Of a stretch of 39,119 bases of DNA, positions 24,562 through 32,746 are shown piece after piece. Where the stretch lies: contig NZ_JAQGLJ010000102.1 of assembly GCF_028292945.1 (NCBI RefSeq), forward strand, positions 1 through 39,119. Reading direction: 5' to 3'. A program made the translations under genes and the position numbers. Position 1 is the stretch's first letter. Each line of letters opens with the position of its first letter. The stretch is from Sphingomonas bacterium. GTDB lineage: Bacteria; Pseudomonadota; Alphaproteobacteria; Sphingomonadales; Sphingomonadaceae. The notes beneath the pieces were generated by a model. That model was not told the DNA's origin, made no database searches, and saw only the letters and a list, made by a program, of their open reading frames with translations.

Positions 24562-25133
24562 TGGGCGGGCCGCGCGAGGATGCCGATCAGCTCCTCCATC
24601 AAGGTCGGCATGTGAAGGTGCGGTGCGTGCACCTTGCCCAGGCCCAGCATCATCAGCGCGTATGCCCTTACCGCGGCATCGTGGCGGGGGAACCCGCTCG
24701 CCTCGACGCAATCGGTCAGGAAGCCCAGCACGATCTCGTCGTGCCGCTCTACCGCCGCCTTGGCGCGCGCGTCGCTTTCCGCCCAGGCGCGCATCGCGAT
24801 CGACAGCCGCGACAGCCCGCGCCGCCGCACGGTCTGCGCCAGCAGCCGGATGCGACCGACCGGATCGGCCTCCGCCTTGCGGATCGCCGCCACCAGATCG
24901 CCGACCTGCGCTTCCGCAAAATGCTCGGCGAGGCGACCCTGATAGGCATCGAAATCCACGAAGTGGTGGTAGAAGCTGCCCGTCGACACGCGCAGCTCGT
25001 CCGCGAGTGGCCGCAGCTTGAGCGCCCGCAGGCCACCACGCCGCAGTAGCGTCTGCCCCGCCTCCAGCCAGTCGCCCGGGCTAAGGTCGGGCGACCTGGC
25101 CGAACCGGCGATGCTTGACAGGGTGAAGGCCAT
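24558..25133 (-). CDS. TetR/AcrR family transcriptional regulator
   Basis: The 191-residue protein has an N-terminal helix-turn-helix of TetR type: AGQTLLRRGGLRALKLRPLA then DELRVSTGSFYHHFVD (about 25-60). The rest is a helical ligand-binding domain. It is the first gene of an operon with the MDR and GMC enzymes, and it is divergent from the acyl-CoA synthetase gene. A palindrome over its own start codon could be its operator, so autoregulation is likely. The ligand may be an acyl-CoA or a related intermediate, which is inference from the neighbours. Confidence 0.9.
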   Translation of the reverse strand: MAFTLSSIAGSARSPDLSPGDWLEAGQTLLRRGGLRALKLRPLADELRVSTGSFYHHFVDFDAYQGRLAEHFAEAQVGDLVAAIRKAEADPVGRIRLLAQTVRRRGLSRLSIAMRAWAESDARAKAAVERHDEIVLGFLTDCVEASGFPRHDAAVRAYALMMLGLGKVHAPHLHMPTLMEELIGILARPAH

Positions 25134-25146
25134 AACGAATGTTATG
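25131..25146. promoter_or_regulatory. Palindrome over the tetR start, possible operator
   Basis: CATAAC, a GAAT spacer and GTTATG form a perfect 6-bp inverted repeat centred at about 25138. It covers the tetR start codon and lies between tetR and the divergent synthetase gene (ATG 25184). Its position fits a TetR-family operator controlling both directions. Confidence 0.55.
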
Positions 25147-25183
25147 CCGCAACGCCGCGCCGGTAAAGGTTGAAGGAGAGGCC

Positions 25184-26719
25184 ATGCTGCACCCCGTCCG
25201 GCACGCCGAGACCATGCCGGATCGTGCCGCCTATGTCATGGCGGCGACGGGCGAGACGGTGTCCTGGGCCGAACTCGACGCGCGTGCCAACCAGGGCGCG
25301 CAGCTGATCCGGTCGCTTGGACTGAAGCACGGCGACGGTATCGCGGTGCTGATGGACAATTCAGCCCGCTATCTGGAGGTGATGTGGGCGGCCGAGCGCA
25401 CCGGCGTATATTGCACCTGCATCTCGTCCAAGCTGACCGCGGCGGAGGCGGAATACATCGTCCGCGACGGCGAGTGCCGGTTGCTGATCGCGAGTGCCGG
25501 GGTCGCAGCGTGCGCGATCGCGCTCCGCCCGTTGATCCCGGATGTGGCCACGCTGATGGTCGATGGTGTGGCCGAGGGCTACTCCAGTTATGAAGCCGCG
25601 CGCGATGCGCAGCCCGCGACGCCGATCGCTGACCCGCAACCCGGCGGCATCATGCTGTACTCGTCCGGCACGACCGGCGTACCCAAAGGCGTTCGCCACC
25701 CGCTGCCCAACGAGCCGTTCGGCGAGAGCCCGTCCGTCCTCGTTCAGCTGGGCCGAGCGCTGTACGGCTTCTCGCCCGATATGGTGTATCTGTCGCCGGC
25801 GCCGCTCTATCATGCCGCGCCGCTGCGCTGGTCGATGGCCGTGCAGCAGCTGGGCGGCACGGTGGTGGTGATGGACCGCTTCGATCCCGAAGCCGCACTG
25901 GCCGCGATCGAGCGGTACCGCGTCACGCACGCGCAATGGGTGCCGACGCATTTCGTCCGCCTGCTCAAGCTGCCGCAGGAGGTCCGCAACCGCTACGACG
26001 TCTCGTCGCTGCAGTCGGTGTGGCACGCCGCCGCGCCATGCCCGGTGCCCGTCAAGCGGGCGATGATCGAATGGTGGGGGCCGATCATCGGCGAGTATTA
26101 CGCCGGGACGGAAGGCAACGGGTTCTGCGCCATCTCGTCGCCCGAATGGCTGGAGCACCCCGGCTCGGTCGGTCGAAACCTGACGGCACAGACCAAGATC
26201 TGCGACGAGGACGGCAACGAGCTGCCGACGCGCAGCGAGGGGACGGTGTACTTCGCCGGCGGCAGCGAGTTCGCGTACCACAAAGATCCCGACAAGACCG
26301 CCGCCGCCGCGAACCGGCACGGCTGGACGACGCTGGGTGATATCGGTTGGGTGGACGAAGAGGGGTATCTGTACCTCACCGATCGCAAGTCCTTCATGAT
26401 CATCTCGGGCGGAGTGAACATCTATCCCGCCGAGATCGAGAACCTGCTCGTCACCCACCCCGATGTCGCCGACGTGGCGGTGATCGGCGGGCCGCATGAA
26501 GAGATGGGCGAGGAGGTGATCGCCGTCGTCCAGCCGCGCGACATGGCCGAGGCGGGGCCGGCGTTGGCGGGGCGGCTGGATGCCTTTGCGCGCGAGCATC
26601 TGTCGCACGTCAAATGCCCGCGCCGCATCGACTTTCGCGCCGAGCTGCCGCGCCACGATACGGGGAAGCTCTACAAGCGGCAGTTGCGCGATGAGTATTG
26701 GGGAAAGACCTCGGCGTAA
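25184..26719 (+). CDS. Acyl-CoA synthetase (AMP-dependent ligase)
   Basis: The 511-residue enzyme of the ANL superfamily activates carboxylic acids as adenylates and then as CoA thioesters. The P-loop-like motif SSGTTGVPKGV begins at Ser160. The motif GEYYAGTEGNGF (about 303-314) and the DRKSFMIISGGVNIYPAEIE hinge (about 400-420) are typical. The catalytic Lys is Lys495 in HDTGKLYKRQL. ATG 25184 follows AAGGAGAG. It is divergent from the tetR operon and is probably co-regulated. It resembles fatty-acid-type synthetases, but the chain length is not predictable. Confidence 0.92.
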   Translation: MLHPVRHAETMPDRAAYVMAATGETVSWAELDARANQGAQLIRSLGLKHGDGIAVLMDNSARYLEVMWAAERTGVYCTCISSKLTAAEAEYIVRDGECRLLIASAGVAACAIALRPLIPDVATLMVDGVAEGYSSYEAARDAQPATPIADPQPGGIMLYSSGTTGVPKGVRHPLPNEPFGESPSVLVQLGRALYGFSPDMVYLSPAPLYHAAPLRWSMAVQQLGGTVVVMDRFDPEAALAAIERYRVTHAQWVPTHFVRLLKLPQEVRNRYDVSSLQSVWHAAAPCPVPVKRAMIEWWGPIIGEYYAGTEGNGFCAISSPEWLEHPGSVGRNLTAQTKICDEDGNELPTRSEGTVYFAGGSEFAYHKDPDKTAAAANRHGWTTLGDIGWVDEEGYLYLTDRKSFMIISGGVNIYPAEIENLLVTHPDVADVAVIGGPHEEMGEEVIAVVQPRDMAEAGPALAGRLDAFAREHLSHVKCPRRIDFRAELPRHDTGKLYKRQLRDEYWGKTSA

Positions 26720-26725
26720 CCCCTT

Positions 26726-26823
26726 CGTCACCCTGAACTTGTTTCAGGGTCCATGCGCGACGGCCGACCGCAAGGAGCGTCGCTGATGATCCGCATGGAT
26801 GCTGAAACGAGTTCAGGGTGACG
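26726..26823. repeat. Inverted 32-bp repeats, sphingomonad intergenic element
   Basis: Arms at 26726-26757 and 26792-26823 share CGTCACCCTGAACT and TCCATGCG and differ at three of 32 positions. A 34-bp spacer separates them. The element lies between convergent genes and could form a hairpin that ends both transcripts. It looks like a REP/MITE-type repeat of sphingomonads. Confidence 0.75.
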
Positions 26824-26828
26824 GCGGG

Positions 26829-28121
26829 CTACAACAACCCGTACAGCATCGTCAGGTTGAGGCCGATGATGACCGTCGCAATCGCCCAGGCCAGCACCTG
26901 AAGCCATTTGGGCGCGGCATATTCGCCCATCCACCTGGCGCTGCCGGTGATCGCCACCAGCGGCACGACCGCGAACGGCAGCTGCAGGCTCAGCACGACC
27001 TGGCTCAGCACCAGCAGCTGCGTCGCGCCCTTATCGCCCGTCGCGCCTACGACGATCACCGCCGGCACGATCGCGATCAGGCGGGTAATCATGCGCCGCA
27101 GCCAGACCGGCAGCTTGAGGTCGAGAAAACCCTCCATCACGATCTGCCCGGCGAGCGTGCCCGTCACCGTCGAGTTCTGCCCTGAGAGCAACAGCGCGAT
27201 CGCGAACACCGCGCTCGCCGCGCCGACGCCGAGCATGGGGGTGAGCAGGCGGTACGCCTCGTCGATGTCGGCCACGTCGGTGCGTCCGGCGGTGTAGAAG
27301 GTCGAGGCTGCCAGGATCAGGATCGCCGCGTTGATGAAGAAGGCGAGGGCCAGCGCGATCGTGGAATCCACCGTCGCCCATCTGATCGCCTGCCGCTTGT
27401 CGTCGAACGCGCGCGTCTGGACGATGGAGGAGTGAAGGTAGAGGTTGTGCGGCATTACCGTCGCGCCGAGGATGCCGATCGCGAGGTACAGCTTGGCCGG
27501 ATCGGTGACGATCTCCGGCGACGGCACCAGCCCGCCCAGGATGTCCCGGATCGCCGGCTGCGCGTGGATCAGCTCGAACACGAAGCACGCGCCGATGATC
27601 GCCAGCAGGCCGATGATGAACGCCTCCAGCTTGCGGAAGCCATAGCGTTGCAGCGCGAGGATCAGGAACACGTCGAGCGCGGTGATGACCACGCCCCAGG
27701 CGAGCGGCAGGCCGAACAGCAGTTTCAGCGCGATCGCGGTGCCGAGAACCTCCGCCAGGTCGCAGGCGATGATCGCGATCTCGGCCAACACCCACAGGCA
27801 GAACGAGACGGGTCGCGAGTAACGCTGACGACACGCCTGGGCGAGGTCCAGCCCCGCGCCGACGCCCAGCCGAACGGCCAGAGCCTGCAACACGATCGCC
27901 ATAAGGTTCGACAGCAGGATGACCGACAGCAGCGTGTAGCCGAACGCGGAGCCGCCGGCGATGTCGGTCGCCCAGTTTCCCGGGTCCATATAGCCGACGG
28001 CCACCAGGAAACCCGGGCCCATATAGGCGCGCAAATTGCCGATCCCGACGCGACCGGCGGGCACGGGCACGCTGCGGTAGCTTTCGGACAGCGAGCGGCC
28101 GAACGGCGAGGGCGGGGTCAT
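26829..28121 (-). CDS. mntH: Nramp family divalent metal transporter (Mn2+/Fe2+)
   Basis: The 431-residue membrane protein has the Nramp hallmarks: DPGN at residues 46-49 in the first helix, and MPHN at 223-226 in helix 6, both of which bind the metal. About eleven hydrophobic segments are visible. The [19 protein letters not shown] segment (about 314-332) is the family consensus transport motif. It imports Mn2+ or Fe2+ using the proton gradient. I chose ATG 28121. The symbol mntH is the usual name for bacterial members and is used by analogy. No clear metal-regulator site is recognised in the short upstream gap. Confidence 0.92.
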   Translation of the reverse strand: MTPPSPFGRSLSESYRSVPVPAGRVGIGNLRAYMGPGFLVAVGYMDPGNWATDIAGGSAFGYTLLSVILLSNLMAIVLQALAVRLGVGAGLDLAQACRQRYSRPVSFCLWVLAEIAIIACDLAEVLGTAIALKLLFGLPLAWGVVITALDVFLILALQRYGFRKLEAFIIGLLAIIGACFVFELIHAQPAIRDILGGLVPSPEIVTDPAKLYLAIGILGATVMPHNLYLHSSIVQTRAFDDKRQAIRWATVDSTIALALAFFINAAILILAASTFYTAGRTDVADIDEAYRLLTPMLGVGAASAVFAIALLLSGQNSTVTGTLAGQIVMEGFLDLKLPVWLRRMITRLIAIVPAVIVVGATGDKGATQLLVLSQVVLSLQLPFAVVPLVAITGSARWMGEYAAPKWLQVLAWAIATVIIGLNLTMLYGLL

Positions 28122-28165
28122 CGGCGCGCCTTGTGGTGCATGAGGGCTATGGTCACAACCCGGAC

Positions 28166-28783
28166 CTAAATGACCGACATGTCGCTGTTGTAATGATGCC
28201 ACGCGAAGATCGCCGCCGCGCCGCGATGCGGGCGCCATGCCTCCGCCAGTTCGCGCACCTGCTTCTCGGTCGGGCGCGTGTCGTGACCGAGCAGGCGGCC
28301 GACTTCGATCTGCACCGCCAGGTCGCCGGCGGGCCAGATGTCGGGGCGGCCCTCGGCGAACAGCAGGTAGATCTCCGCCGACCAGCGGCCGATGCCCTTG
28401 ACCCGCACCAGCGCGGCGATCGCCTGCTCGTCGTCGGCAGGCAGCGCGTCGAGCGGCAGACGGCCGCTCGTCACCTCGTCCGCGAGGCTGCGCGCATAGC
28501 CTGACTTCTGCCGCGACAGGCCGGCGGCGCGAAGCTGCTCGTCGGTCGCGGCGGCGACCTTGAGCGGATCGGTCGCGTCACCGACCGTCGCGTCGAGCTT
28601 GCGCCAAACCGCGTCGGCCGATGCGACGCTGACCTGCTGACCCACGATCGTCCGCAGCAATGTCGCGAAGCCACGCTCGCGCAGGCGGGGCCCCGGATAG
28701 CCGACCCGCGCGAGTCCCGCCGCGAACGCCGGCTCCACCCGCGCGAGCGCATCCAAGCCGGCGCGGATCGCTTCGGCGTTCAT
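28166..28783 (-). CDS. DNA-3-methyladenine glycosylase (HhH-GPD family)
   Basis: The 205-residue protein is an AlkA-like base-excision glycosylase that removes alkylated bases. The helix-hairpin-helix with [10 protein letters not shown] (about 128-137) is followed by the catalytic Asp154 in WPAGDLAVQ. The helical core has [19 protein letters not shown] (about 42-60). ATG 28783 was chosen; the frame continues upstream through the ferredoxin gene, where it is only a shadow. It is divergent from the ferredoxin gene and lies upstream of the Nramp gene on the same strand, with 44 bp between them. Confidence 0.88.
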   Translation of the reverse strand: MNAEAIRAGLDALARVEPAFAAGLARVGYPGPRLRERGFATLLRTIVGQQVSVASADAVWRKLDATVGDATDPLKVAAATDEQLRAAGLSRQKSGYARSLADEVTSGRLPLDALPADDEQAIAALVRVKGIGRWSAEIYLLFAEGRPDIWPAGDLAVQIEVGRLLGHDTRPTEKQVRELAEAWRPHRGAAAIFAWHHYNSDMSVI

Positions 28784-28840
28784 GCTTGATCGCCCTGCGC
28801 GTGCGCGGCATGGCGCGTGCGACCAAATTCGGAGACTGTC

Positions 28841-29158
28841 ATGCCCAAGCTTATCGTCGTCACGCGCGAGGGGGAAGAACGCGAACTGAATGGCGAGGCC
28901 GGGCTGTCGGTGATGGAGGTGATCCGCGATGCCGGCATCGACGAGATCCTGGCGCTGTGCGGCGGCAATTGCAGTTGCGCAACCTGCCACGTCCATGTCG
29001 ACGCGGCGCATTGGGACAAGCTGAAGCCGATGAGCGAGGACGAGAACGACCTGCTCGACAGCACGTCGGAGCGCGACGCAACCTCGCGGCTGTCGTGCCA
29101 GATCCTGTTCGGGCCTTCGCTGGACGGGCTCAAGGTGCGGATCGCCGAGGAGGACTGA
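28841..29158 (+). CDS. [2Fe-2S] ferredoxin (adrenodoxin type)
   Basis: The 105-residue protein has the vertebrate-type ferredoxin cluster motif. The ligands are Cys40, Cys46, Cys49 and Cys86 (pattern C-x5-C-x2-C, then a fourth Cys), seen in LALCGGNCSCATCHV and RLSCQI. It transfers electrons, typically to cytochrome P450 enzymes, oxygenases or Fe-S assembly partners. ATG 28841 follows GGAGACTG. No P450 or reductase gene is adjacent, so the partner is unknown. Confidence 0.93.
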   Translation: MPKLIVVTREGEERELNGEAGLSVMEVIRDAGIDEILALCGGNCSCATCHVHVDAAHWDKLKPMSEDENDLLDSTSERDATSRLSCQILFGPSLDGLKVRIAEED

Positions 29159-29406
29159 CGCGCGCGGAAGGTGAGGAAACTGCGGCTACGTCTGCGGGAG
29201 AATCACTGACGAGGCATGGATCGCGCCGCGCGGAGGTCATCAAGCGCTCTTGCGTCATTCACTCGCAACAGGCGCTGTAGCAAGGGGGCCAAGGTCGGAA
29301 AGCGTGTCGGCTTGCGGCTCTCTGATCAGACTCGTCTTTGCTCTTGCTCAACCATCCGGCCTCGGCCAGATTTGCTTCGGCAAGCAAAGAACAAGAGGGG
29401 TATCGC

Positions 29407-31326
29407 ATGTCCAGGTTCGTCAGGCTCGCCGTGATCGCTGCGGTGCCGCTGCTGATCGCGAGCGCTCCGGAACCCGCCGCGCCGAAGCTGGATACTGCCG
29501 CGCTTGCCGATCCCGGCGCGTTCCGACAGCCCCTGCTCTCCCCCGATGGTCAGCGCTTGGTGGCTCGCATGTTCAGCAACGGCCAGACCGGCCTCGCGAT
29601 TGCCGAACTCGGGGCGAGCGGCAAGCTCGAGCTCATCAAGCTACCCACGGGCCAGGACCTGGTCGGCTATCGCTGGGCGGGCGATGGCCGCGTCCTGATC
29701 ACCCTCGGCGGCAAGGTCGCGTGGTACGGCCAGGGAGAGAAGTATATTACGCGCATGCTGGTTTATGACCTGGCGTCCGGCGCGGTAAAGGCGGTCGGCC
29801 CGAAGGTGCAAGGCCTCCGCGGCGACGACGTGATCTGGGTCGACCCGGCCGGGCAATCGCTGCTGATGGTCAGCCAGCCCGACCAGTTCCACTACCCTTC
29901 CGTGTTCCGCGTCAACCTCGGCAGTGGCAAGGCGACGCTGGAACAGGGTCCGTACGACAACGTCTGGTTCTGGTCCGCCGATAACCAGGGCAATCTGCGC
30001 GCGGGCATCGGTATTCAGCAATATGGCTGGTTTGTCATGTACCGCCGGGGGGGCAAGGGCGGTTTTGACAAGTCGCCGCAAGTGTCGTGGGATGCCGACG
30101 ACAATGTCGGCGGGTGGCGACTGATCTTCGACTCGGACGACGGCTACATCGTCGCCAACCGCGGCGGCCGCGACGCGCTCTACAAGTATAATTTCGCGAC
30201 GCGCACGCTGGGCGAACAGGTGTTCGCCAGCCCGACCAACGACGTCAGTGACTATGACTACGATACCGCCACCGGCCAGCTGATCAGCGCCAGCTACACC
30301 GACGATCGCGACCGCATCGAGTGGTTCGAGCCGAAGATGAAGGCGATGCAGGCGACACTCGACAAGACCTTTGGCGCCAGCCGGCAGGCGTTCGTCGTCT
30401 CGCGCAACCGCGACCGAAGCCGGATGATCGTGTGGGCCGGGAGCGCCACCGACCCGGGCACTTATTACCTGTACGAGGCGAGGTCGGGAGCGCTCGCCCG
30501 GCTCGCCAAGGTTGCCGATAAGGTCGATCGCGCCGGACTATCCGCTACCCGCTACGTCAAGTACAAGGCGCGCGATGGACTGGAGATCCCTGCCTATCTG
30601 ACGTTGCCGGTCGGGCGCGAGGCCAAGGCCCTGCCGCTGATCGTGATGCCGCACGGCGGCCCGTTCGGCGTGCGCGACAAGCTCCACTATGACGCGGAGG
30701 TGCAGCTGCTCGCCAATCGCGGCTACGCCGTGCTCCAGCCGAACTACCGGGGATCGGGCGGCTACGGCAAGGAGTTTGACGCCAAGGGCGAGGGGCAGTG
30801 GGGCCGCGCCATGCAGGACGATCTCGACGACGGCATGGACTGGGCCGTCGCCCAGGGGCTCGCTGACCCTAAGCGCGTGTGCCTCGTCGGCGCGTCCTAT
30901 GGCGGCTATGCGGCGCTATGGGGTGCGACCCGCAACCCGGAACGCTACCGCTGCGCGGTCAGCTTCGCGGGCGTATCGGACCTGAAGGCGCAGCTCGACT
31001 ATTCGGCCGACTTCTTCCTGTCGAAGAAGTCGCGCCGCAAGTTCGGCAACAAGGTGCAGGGCGACAAGGGTTTCGACCTCGCGTCCGTTTCGCCACTGAT
31101 GCAGGTGGCGCGGCTGAAGGTACCGGTGCTGGTGGTGCATGGGGACCAGGACTCAACCGTCCCGCCCAAGCAGACGACGCAGTACGACAGGGCGCTGACC
31201 GCAGCAGGAAAGCCGCACGAGACGCACATCTATGCGGACGAAGGCCACGGCTTCGACAAGGCGGCCAATCAGAAGGATTATATGGATCGGCTCGAGGCGT
31301 TCTTGACCAAATACAATCCGGCCTAA
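29407..31326 (+). CDS. S9 family peptidase (prolyl oligopeptidase / acylaminoacyl-peptidase type)
   Basis: The 639-residue protein has a signal peptide (MSRFVRLAVIAAVPLLIASA), a beta-propeller-like region (about 30-400) and a C-terminal alpha/beta hydrolase domain. The catalytic triad is Ser497 (GASYGG), Asp582 (HGDQDSTVP) and His614 (DEGHGF). It would cleave short peptides in the periplasm. The 248-bp gap before it holds a small TTGCT / AGCAA hairpin near 29370 and no further gene. ATG 29407 follows AGAGGGG. Substrate specificity, acylaminoacyl or dipeptidyl, is not certain. Confidence 0.92.
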   Translation: MSRFVRLAVIAAVPLLIASAPEPAAPKLDTAALADPGAFRQPLLSPDGQRLVARMFSNGQTGLAIAELGASGKLELIKLPTGQDLVGYRWAGDGRVLITLGGKVAWYGQGEKYITRMLVYDLASGAVKAVGPKVQGLRGDDVIWVDPAGQSLLMVSQPDQFHYPSVFRVNLGSGKATLEQGPYDNVWFWSADNQGNLRAGIGIQQYGWFVMYRRGGKGGFDKSPQVSWDADDNVGGWRLIFDSDDGYIVANRGGRDALYKYNFATRTLGEQVFASPTNDVSDYDYDTATGQLISASYTDDRDRIEWFEPKMKAMQATLDKTFGASRQAFVVSRNRDRSRMIVWAGSATDPGTYYLYEARSGALARLAKVADKVDRAGLSATRYVKYKARDGLEIPAYLTLPVGREAKALPLIVMPHGGPFGVRDKLHYDAEVQLLANRGYAVLQPNYRGSGGYGKEFDAKGEGQWGRAMQDDLDDGMDWAVAQGLADPKRVCLVGASYGGYAALWGATRNPERYRCAVSFAGVSDLKAQLDYSADFFLSKKSRRKFGNKVQGDKGFDLASVSPLMQVARLKVPVLVVHGDQDSTVPPKQTTQYDRALTAAGKPHETHIYADEGHGFDKAANQKDYMDRLEAFLTKYNPA

Positions 31327-31488
31327 CCTTTGCCGCCGGCTCGCGCAGCGATGGCGAGCGAAGAGGGTGACTTCGCGTTCGCGCTCGGAACCGTGCCGAA
31401 CTTGGTGTTGGCTGGGCCGAGGGGCGACGCCGTAGGTTGCTTCCTCGCCCGTTAGCCATGTCCGTAACTGGGCGTAACGGTCAGTGCC

Positions 31489-31520
31489 GACCAGCGGCGG
31501 AGACGTCTCCGCCGCTGGTC
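31489..31520. repeat. Perfect 32-bp palindrome
   Basis: GACCAGCGGCGGAGAC and its exact reverse complement meet without a spacer (31489-31520). It lies in a 259-bp gap between convergent genes, where no further gene is seen. It may serve as a bidirectional terminator or as a protein site. No T-run follows it. Confidence 0.75.
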
Positions 31521-31585
31521 GTCCTTGCCGCCCCGTAGTTCCTGCGCCGATCCGACTTCGTACCCCACCGGTACCCCGGCCGCTC

Positions 31586-32401
31586 TTACGCGTCGGCAGG
31601 GATCAGGCTGTCTGTTCCGCGAGCCGCGACCACCCACCGGTAGAACGCGTCGATGATGTAGACCCGCGCGAAACTGGGATCGATCGTCACGCGTCCCGAA
31701 CGCCCGACGCATTCGCGACCCTCGACGATGATCGTTTGGGTCAGACCGCGCTCGAGCAGAGAGCCGGGCTCGGAGCGGAACAGACGCGTAGCCAGCACTG
31801 GCTCTCGCATGACCAGACATGAGGCAAACGCCAGGGCGGCACGGTCGTCGGGAAGCCTCAGCCGATTGCGTATGCCTTCGCGCTGCTGAAAGCGGCTTTG
31901 CACCTTCGGGTCGGCCGTGATCGCCTCGGTCAGCTCGGCCTCAGTCGCGTAGGATTTCAGCACCATTTCGACGATTACGCCACGATCCAGCCGTGCTTCG
32001 CCGACCTCGGTTGTTGCGGTCGGCACGGGCGTCGTGACGTAACGGGTCGAGCGTTGGGGTGGGTAGCAACCCGGATGGGTTTCGACGATCCATCCTTGTG
32101 CAAAGCGGGCCTCTGCGCTGTTGGGCTCGCCGTCCACCACTTTGCGCACCCATGCGACATCGCTCGACTTCAGTGCGCATCGCAGGAACATGTCAGCGTT
32201 TTCGCGGGCGATCCTGCTGGGAACGATGGATTGATAGTCCCAGTAGACACCCGTGGGGAGCTTTTCCCGAGGTATCCGCAATCCCCTGACGATGATGTCG
32301 TCACTGGACGATGCGTCAGGAAGCGCGATCGGAGAGTTTGCGCGCTGGGCCGCGGCCGGCATCGCCGCCGAGATGGCAAAGATTAGCGCGAGACGGAACA
32401 T
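31586..32401 (-). CDS. Periplasmic hypothetical protein
   Basis: The 271-residue protein has a clear signal peptide (MFRLALIFAISAAMPAAA, cleavage about residue 18). Next come the DDIIVRGLRIPREKLPTGVY segment (about 34-53) and a helical-looking body with paired Cys (about residue 75, 114, 192 and 229, in LRCALK, HPGCYPP, FASCLV, GRECVG). I recognise it as a sphingomonad hypothetical type but not a function. GAGGAAATG precedes ATG 32401. The frame continues to 32638, but the signal peptide fixes the start. Confidence 0.8.
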   Translation of the reverse strand: MFRLALIFAISAAMPAAAQRANSPIALPDASSSDDIIVRGLRIPREKLPTGVYWDYQSIVPSRIARENADMFLRCALKSSDVAWVRKVVDGEPNSAEARFAQGWIVETHPGCYPPQRSTRYVTTPVPTATTEVGEARLDRGVIVEMVLKSYATEAELTEAITADPKVQSRFQQREGIRNRLRLPDDRAALAFASCLVMREPVLATRLFRSEPGSLLERGLTQTIIVEGRECVGRSGRVTIDPSFARVYIIDAFYRWVVAARGTDSLIPADA

Positions 32402-32662
32402 GGCATTTCCTCGGCAGACCCGGACAGAGCGTATCACCAGACCCGAAGTTCGCAAATAGTGTCCGGCGGATCGGAAATTGCTGACGGCGGCCTGAACGTC
32501 GGCTGCTGGCGATAGCTGACATTTGCCACTTGCAGCCCTGGAACGTCCGCTTCCAGGTGGAGAGCGGACATCGGGAAGAACCGCGCTTCGCGCGTCGGCT
32601 TGTCGTGGGCGAACCCGCGGATCGCCAGGCGAATCCATTCAGCGTGACGAAAGAGCCGCCGT

Positions 32663-32687
32663 GGAACACCCTTGCCTATTATAGGTT
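32663..32687 (+). promoter_or_regulatory. EcfG-type promoter, near match, before the L,D-transpeptidase gene
   Basis: GGAAC at 32663-32667, 16-nt spacer, GGTT at 32684-32687 (consensus CGTT). It ends 59 bp before the chosen GTG. The 345-bp gap 32402-32746 also contains a GTCCGCT / AGCGGAC hairpin near 32547-32571 and a short CCTAT-T-ATAGG palindrome at 32675-32685. No gene is seen there. Confidence 0.4.
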
Positions 32688-32746
32688 GGCCGGATTGGTC
32701 TTAGTTTTGCGGGGTTGGCGTGTATCCTTTCACGAATGAGGAAGCC

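Noticed and set aside
26829..26905. Possible CRISPR or phage element near repeats
   Set aside because: No regularly spaced identical direct repeats with unique spacers, and no cas, integrase or phage genes in the window.
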